A stretch of DNA of 8,461 nucleotides, from the NCBI GenBank assembly GCA_002451015.1, contig DKBB01000415.1:2462-10922 (forward strand), written 5' to 3'. The translations under genes and the position numbers were made by a program. The notes beneath the pieces were generated by a model. It saw only the letters and a program-made list of their open reading frames with translations, was not told where the DNA came from and ran no database searches. The DNA comes from Acidobacteria bacterium UBA6911 (GTDB lineage: Bacteria > Acidobacteriota > UBA6911). Shown here piece by piece: positions 5,118-8,461 of this stretch (positions within the stretch are counted from its first letter, which is position 1; each line of letters begins with the position of its first letter).

Positions 5118-5708
5118 ACTTCGAAGAATAAAACAAAAGACAGTTCGACGAGAAGAGGATTTGTCAGGCAACTGGCCGTAGGGAGCGCCTCTGTTGCAAC
5201 TGCCGGCGCCATGTTCGGCTTCGATGCCGGCATCGTTGCAGTTGCGCAGAACGTTTCCCGGGATACGTCGGATGACAAAAGCAGTTACGGCAAGTGCATC
5301 GTTTCCCTGCCGATTCGAAAAATGGGCGAAACGGTGATGTTTTCCGCCGGCGCCGATCTTTTAAATGGCTTTCCGTGCAATATCATTTATGCGTTCGGGA
5401 CGCAGGTCGGACCGCTGGGTCTGTCCCGGGAACCGCATGTCCACGATCACGACGAGGTCGTGTACTTCATCGGATCCGATCCTACCGATCCTGAGTTGGG
5501 GGCGGAAGTGAATTTTAAAATCGGCCCCAATGGAAAGGAAGAAGATCATATTTTTTCCGTCCCCACAGCCGTGGTGATCCCCAAAGGCATATGGCACTGT
5601 CCCATGGAGACGTTGAAATGCGACCGGCCTTTCCTTTGCATGGCGGTCTCGCTAACCACTCAATACGAATTCAGATATTCTGAGGCGAAGGATCAGCCCG
5701 CAGGGTAG
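5115..5708 (+). CDS. Tat-exported cupin-domain protein
   Basis: A 197-residue protein from the GTG start (an upstream ATG at 5085 would give 207). The N-terminus is a twin-arginine signal: S-T-R13-R14-G-F-V, then a hydrophobic AVGSASVATAGAMFGF stretch and an A42-V-A44 cleavage-like site before Q45, so the protein is probably folded in the cytoplasm and exported to the periplasm. The mature part is a single beta-barrel cupin: motif 1 EPHVHDHDEVVYFIG with H108, H110 and E114, and motif 2 PKGIWH with H161, the standard four metal ligands. The SDPTDPELGAEV segment after motif 1 recurs in a cupin family common in anaerobes. Tat export suggests metal is loaded before secretion. It follows the MetV-like gene by 36 nt, so it belongs to the same operon. 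Dioxygenase activity is unlikely in an anaerobe; isomerase, ligand-binding or metal-sensing roles are all possible. Confidence 0.83.
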   Translation: MTSKNKTKDSSTRRGFVRQLAVGSASVATAGAMFGFDAGIVAVAQNVSRDTSDDKSSYGKCIVSLPIRKMGETVMFSAGADLLNGFPCNIIYAFGTQVGPLGLSREPHVHDHDEVVYFIGSDPTDPELGAEVNFKIGPNGKEEDHIFSVPTAVVIPKGIWHCPMETLKCDRPFLCMAVSLTTQYEFRYSEAKDQPAG

Positions 5709-5767
5709 GTGAATGCGTTTGCCAGCCGGAATCTTTTACACTATTGAAGAAGCCGGTCGCCGGATGG

Positions 5768-5810
5768 CCGAATAAGTGTTGGCCCCTGCCAATGCCCATT
5801 GATTATTCGG
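5768..5810 (+). repeat. Bulged two-part hairpin downstream of the cupin gene
   Basis: The outer stem is CCGAATAA (5768-5775) paired with TTATTCGG (5803-5810), eight perfect pairs. It is stacked directly on an inner stem of GTGTTGGC (5776-5783) with GCCAATGC (5788-5795), eight pairs including two G-U, closed by a CCCT loop. The 3' side carries a seven-base bulge (5796-5802). It could end or protect the upstream mRNA. Confidence 0.55.
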
Positions 5811-5828
5811 AATGGGGCGCAGTATCAT
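5799..5828 (+). promoter_or_regulatory. Possible promoter of the MscS-family channel gene
   Basis: TTGATT (5799-5804) and TATCAT (5823-5828) with an 18-base spacer each match the sigma-70 consensus at 4-5 of 6 positions. The transcript would begin near 5835, leaving a leader of about 57 nt. The -35 overlaps the right part of the hairpin. Evidence is the hexamers alone. Confidence 0.3.
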
Positions 5829-5891
5829 TACCTATCAATTCTATAAAACGGAATTCTTATCGACGACGATGCCTGAACCGGAGGACGGACG

Positions 5892-8351
5892 ATGAATCAA
5901 AATAAACTAACGGTTCTATTCCTTTTGCCTCTCTTCGTATTTTTCACAGTGCCGGCGATGGCGCAGGCCGCTCAGTCGCCCGCCTCCGGGAATCAGGCTA
6001 CAGACGAAGAAAAACAAACAACCGTATCTGCAGAGGCATCCCCGGTTAAAGTGCCGGGTCTGGCCGAAATTATTCCGTTTGCCGGTGAGTTGAACGCACG
6101 CTTGACAGTCTTGAAGAAGGCAGCCTTGAACTTGCTGGATGTAACCGTAGTCGAGAATAATTATTCTGAAATCGAGCAGAAGCTCGAAGCGCAATCCGGT
6201 CGATTGGCAAGGCTGAAAGGTTCAGAGGATTACAATTACTATAAACTTGTCGAATTCAACGAAGAAATCAAGCAGAATTCCGCATCGTTCAATGCAATCG
6301 GCAAACCTCTCGTACGGGCGATCGAACAGCTGGCTGCCTGGAGAAAAGAATGGCTGGAAGAAAAGAAGCGTTGGACGGCCTGGCAGTCTTCCCTTCTGAA
6401 AGACGGAAAAATCGGCCCGCTGGAAACAACTTTTGAAACCGCGAACAATACGATCGACACTGCTCTCGGGATCGTCCATCCACAGCTTGAAATGATGCTG
6501 GCGCTGCAGGAAAAAGCCGGCGATATAAAAACTGAATTTGTTGTTCTTACGGTCGAATTGGACGGCTTGATTGAAAAAATGCATTCGAACATTTACCCGG
6601 ATGAATCTCCGCCCATGTATTCACCCCGATATTTTTCCCAGTTAAAAGATGGAATCAGGGCTGTAATTCAAAAGAGCTTCAAGGATATCCTGTGGCCGGA
6701 CGTCCGATTTTTTTCCCGGGTCGGTTGGATCGTTCTCATCCAGGTTCTTGTCACTCTGTTCGTGATTGCATTAGTTTTTAAACAACGTCCGATTCTGGAA
6801 AAATCAGAACGTCTGAAGTTTCTTTCTGAAAGGCCTTTTTCAGCCGCATTGTTTATAGGCTACATGACGACGGTATTTATTTATACCTATGTCGGGTCCC
6901 TTCTTGTATGGAGACTGGCAATGGCGACAGTTGTTGCAACCTCCTTTGCCAGGCTTGTCATAGGCTTGATTCAAACGACATGGAAAAAGCATTTTATTTA
7001 CTGGCTAGTGGTCTTTTTTATTTCCAACAACCTGTTGGACGGACTCGGCATTCCGCTTCCCCTGTTCCGCCTCTACATATTTCTGATCGCCCTGGCCAGT
7101 ATTTTACTTTTTCTGCGGTGGTCCCGGGAAAACGGTCGTTCCGAAGGATCAATCATATACAAATGGGCGCTTACTTCCGGCTCCGTTTTTTTTACATTCA
7201 TCCTTATTGCGGAGATCTGGGGAAAAACCCGCTTGCTTATGCCCCTGTGTATTTCTTTGGTTAAATCTCTTTCCATCATCCTTGTCTTCATGATGTTGCT
7301 GTACATAATGCACGGATTCCTGGAATGGTTGTTGCACTCAACCGCGCTTCCCAGAAAAATACGACTTCATGAAGAGGATATCGATATTGCTACCCGCCGG
7401 ACGGTACAACTTATGCATGCTCTTATATGGGGATTTGTCCTGTTGCCGGCGATCCTCATGATATGGGGAGTCTATTACAATCTGAAAGATGCTATTGGAG
7501 GGCTGCTTTCCCTAGGCATTAATCTGGGCGAGCATAGGATCAGCGTGGATCTGATGTTGATTGCGGCGGGTGTTCTTTACGGCTCGGTTTTTATATCGTG
7601 GATTCTCCGCAAACTGCTCACGGACGATTTGCTGCTCCGCGTTAGGGTGGAGAAGGGGGTCCGGCATGCCATAGCCCGCCTGCTTCATTATTTTATTGTT
7701 TTTATTGCATTCCTGCTGGCAATTTCCGTGCTTGGATTCGATATCACAAAACTTACCATCGTGCTGAGCGCCCTGGGCGTCGGCATCGGTTTCGGGCTGC
7801 AAAGCATCGTGAATAATTTTGTCAGCGGACTGATTCTTCTGTTCGAACGTCCGATCAGGGTGGGAGACAGCATCGAACTCACCGGGCAATGGGCTGAAAT
7901 CAAAAGGATCGGCCTTCGGTCCACAACCGTTCAGACTTTCGACCAGGCGGACGTCATTATTCCCAATGCGGATCTTGTTACGCAACAGGTGACCAACTGG
8001 ACGCTCAGCAGTCGCCAGGTGCGTTTACTTGTTCCGGTGGGTGTTGCCTACGGTTCCGATGTTTCTCTTGTAATGGATAAATTGACGGCTTGCGCCAATT
8101 CCAACAAAATGGTGGAGAAAACGCCTCCGCCGCAGGTGTTGTTTCTGAGTTTCGGGGAAAGTTCCCTGGACTTCGAGCTCCGTGTATGGGTGGAAGCGGA
8201 AAACAGAGTGAAGGTGAACAGCGAGCTCCACCAGCAGATTGACAAAAGCTTCCGGGAAGCGAATATAGAAATTGCCTTCCCGCAAAGAGACCTGCACATC
8301 CGCTCGATTGATAAACCTATTCCTCTCGCTAATGAACGGAATCCAACATAG
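5892..8351 (+). CDS. Large MscS-family mechanosensitive channel with periplasmic domain
   Basis: An 819-residue inner-membrane protein. Residues 1-24 form a signal peptide (hydrophobic core, AMA before Q25). Residues 35-270 are a soluble, helical, Glu/Lys-rich region with coiled-coil character, presumably periplasmic. About ten or eleven membrane segments follow, near 278-297, 318-338, 341-361, 368-380, 391-408, 424-441, 450-475, 506-528, 553-573, 596-616 and 622-652. The last is the Gly/Ala-rich pore helix of MscS (LSALGVGIGFGLQSIVNNFV), followed by the beta domain (FERPIRVGDSIEL, IIPNADLVTQQVTNW) and the C-terminal alpha/beta domain (to about 802). The plan resembles MscK/YbiO/YjeP-type channels, shorter than E. 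coli MscK, which exceeds 1,100 residues. It opens under membrane tension to release solutes on hypo-osmotic shock. A GGAGGA ribosome binding site precedes the ATG. No functional link to the upstream redox genes is evident. Confidence 0.92.
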   Translation: MNQNKLTVLFLLPLFVFFTVPAMAQAAQSPASGNQATDEEKQTTVSAEASPVKVPGLAEIIPFAGELNARLTVLKKAALNLLDVTVVENNYSEIEQKLEAQSGRLARLKGSEDYNYYKLVEFNEEIKQNSASFNAIGKPLVRAIEQLAAWRKEWLEEKKRWTAWQSSLLKDGKIGPLETTFETANNTIDTALGIVHPQLEMMLALQEKAGDIKTEFVVLTVELDGLIEKMHSNIYPDESPPMYSPRYFSQLKDGIRAVIQKSFKDILWPDVRFFSRVGWIVLIQVLVTLFVIALVFKQRPILEKSERLKFLSERPFSAALFIGYMTTVFIYTYVGSLLVWRLAMATVVATSFARLVIGLIQTTWKKHFIYWLVVFFISNNLLDGLGIPLPLFRLYIFLIALASILLFLRWSRENGRSEGSIIYKWALTSGSVFFTFILIAEIWGKTRLLMPLCISLVKSLSIILVFMMLLYIMHGFLEWLLHSTALPRKIRLHEEDIDIATRRTVQLMHALIWGFVLLPAILMIWGVYYNLKDAIGGLLSLGINLGEHRISVDLMLIAAGVLYGSVFISWILRKLLTDDLLLRVRVEKGVRHAIARLLHYFIVFIAFLLAISVLGFDITKLTIVLSALGVGIGFGLQSIVNNFVSGLILLFERPIRVGDSIELTGQWAEIKRIGLRSTTVQTFDQADVIIPNADLVTQQVTNWTLSSRQVRLLVPVGVAYGSDVSLVMDKLTACANSNKMVEKTPPPQVLFLSFGESSLDFELRVWVEAENRVKVNSELHQQIDKSFREANIEIAFPQRDLHIRSIDKPIPLANERNPT

Positions 8352-8430
8352 TGTATGAATATTACACTGTGGAAGCGGGGTTAAATAGGCCGTCCTACGG
8401 AAGTGTAAATGACATCAAAGTATCATTTAC
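8351..8430 (+). repeat. Overlapping inverted repeats in the tail of the channel gene
   Basis: Three short perfect stems chain together: GTGTA (8351-8355) with TACAC (8363-8367); TTACACT (8362-8368) with AGTGTAA (8402-8408); and GTAAATGA (8405-8412) with TCATTTAC (8423-8430). The first and third are compatible, and the second excludes both. A small CCGT-CCT-ACGG hairpin lies at 8390-8400. No T-run follows, so this is not an intrinsic terminator. The remaining bases to 8461 show no gene. Confidence 0.4.
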
Positions 8431-8461
8431 GGGAAAAAGCCGGAATGCCCCAGCCAGAGGC

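Larger units (their letters stand above)
5709..5891 (+). other. Gap between the cupin and channel genes, no gene seen
   Basis: This 183-nt gap holds no credible ORF. It contains the bulged hairpin at 5768-5810, a small CCGG-TCG-CCGG hairpin at 5753-5763 and a weak promoter-like pair TTGATT (5799-5804) and TATCAT (5823-5828), 18 bases apart, which could start the channel transcript. No T-run follows either hairpin, so no intrinsic terminator can be assigned. Confidence 0.5.

Noticed and set aside
5736..8368. TTACACT at 5736-5742 and 8362-8368 as direct repeats flanking the channel gene, suggesting insertion of a mobile unit
   Set aside because: Seven bases is short enough for chance at this distance. 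No inverted terminal repeats or transposase accompany them.
8405..8430. GTAAATGA/TCATTTAC hairpin as intrinsic terminator of the channel gene
   Set aside because: The stem is AT-rich and followed by GGGAAAAAG, not a T-run on the plus strand.

Overview
This 8.5 kb window looks like part of the chromosome of a strictly anaerobic Gram-negative bacterium, most likely Desulfobacterota or a relative. That is an inference from gene content: a tungsten-type aldehyde:ferredoxin oxidoreductase (AOR) cluster, a MetV-type methylene-tetrahydrofolate reductase partner protein, many low-potential [4Fe-4S] proteins, a Tat-exported cupin and a large MscS-type channel with a signal peptide. No rRNA, tRNA, CRISPR array, insertion sequence or phage gene is visible.

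Layout. From about 3050 down to the left edge, a compact minus-strand operon encodes, in order of transcription, an 89-residue zinc-ribbon protein, the 646-residue AOR catalytic subunit, a 167-residue ferredoxin with 16 cysteines arranged for four [4Fe-4S] clusters, and a 95-residue MoaD/ThiS-like protein ending in Gly-Gly. A further gene seems to start at position 18 and runs off the window. An AT-rich divergent promoter region (about 3051-3250) separates this from a plus-strand operon. That operon encodes an IclR-family regulator, a 2x[4Fe-4S] ferredoxin with an extra Cys/His site, a MetV-like protein without MetF, and a Tat-signal cupin. The first three genes overlap by 4 nt (ATGA) and the cupin follows closely. 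After a 183-nt gap with a strong bulged hairpin comes a separate 819-residue MscS-family channel gene, followed by a 110-nt tail with overlapping inverted repeats.

The divergent region is the best-defined regulatory element. Two TTGACA -35 hexamers, one per strand, sit in a perfect 10-bp inverted repeat. A shared motif (GTTCACTAT, 13/17 matches overall) lies just downstream of each predicted transcription start; one copy is a near-perfect 16-bp palindrome. The simplest reading is that the IclR protein represses both operons from these two sites and releases on binding a small molecule, plausibly the substrate or product of the AOR.

Working model (inference): AOR oxidises an aldehyde, or reduces an acid, with a tungstopterin whose dithiolene sulfur depends on MoaD-type chemistry. 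Electrons pass through the four-cluster ferredoxin. The divergent ferredoxin and MetV-like protein may form a second electron-transfer unit induced by the same signal. The substrate cannot be read from the sequence, and the roles of the zinc-ribbon protein, the orphan MetV and the exported cupin are open. These three are the most novel parts of the window.
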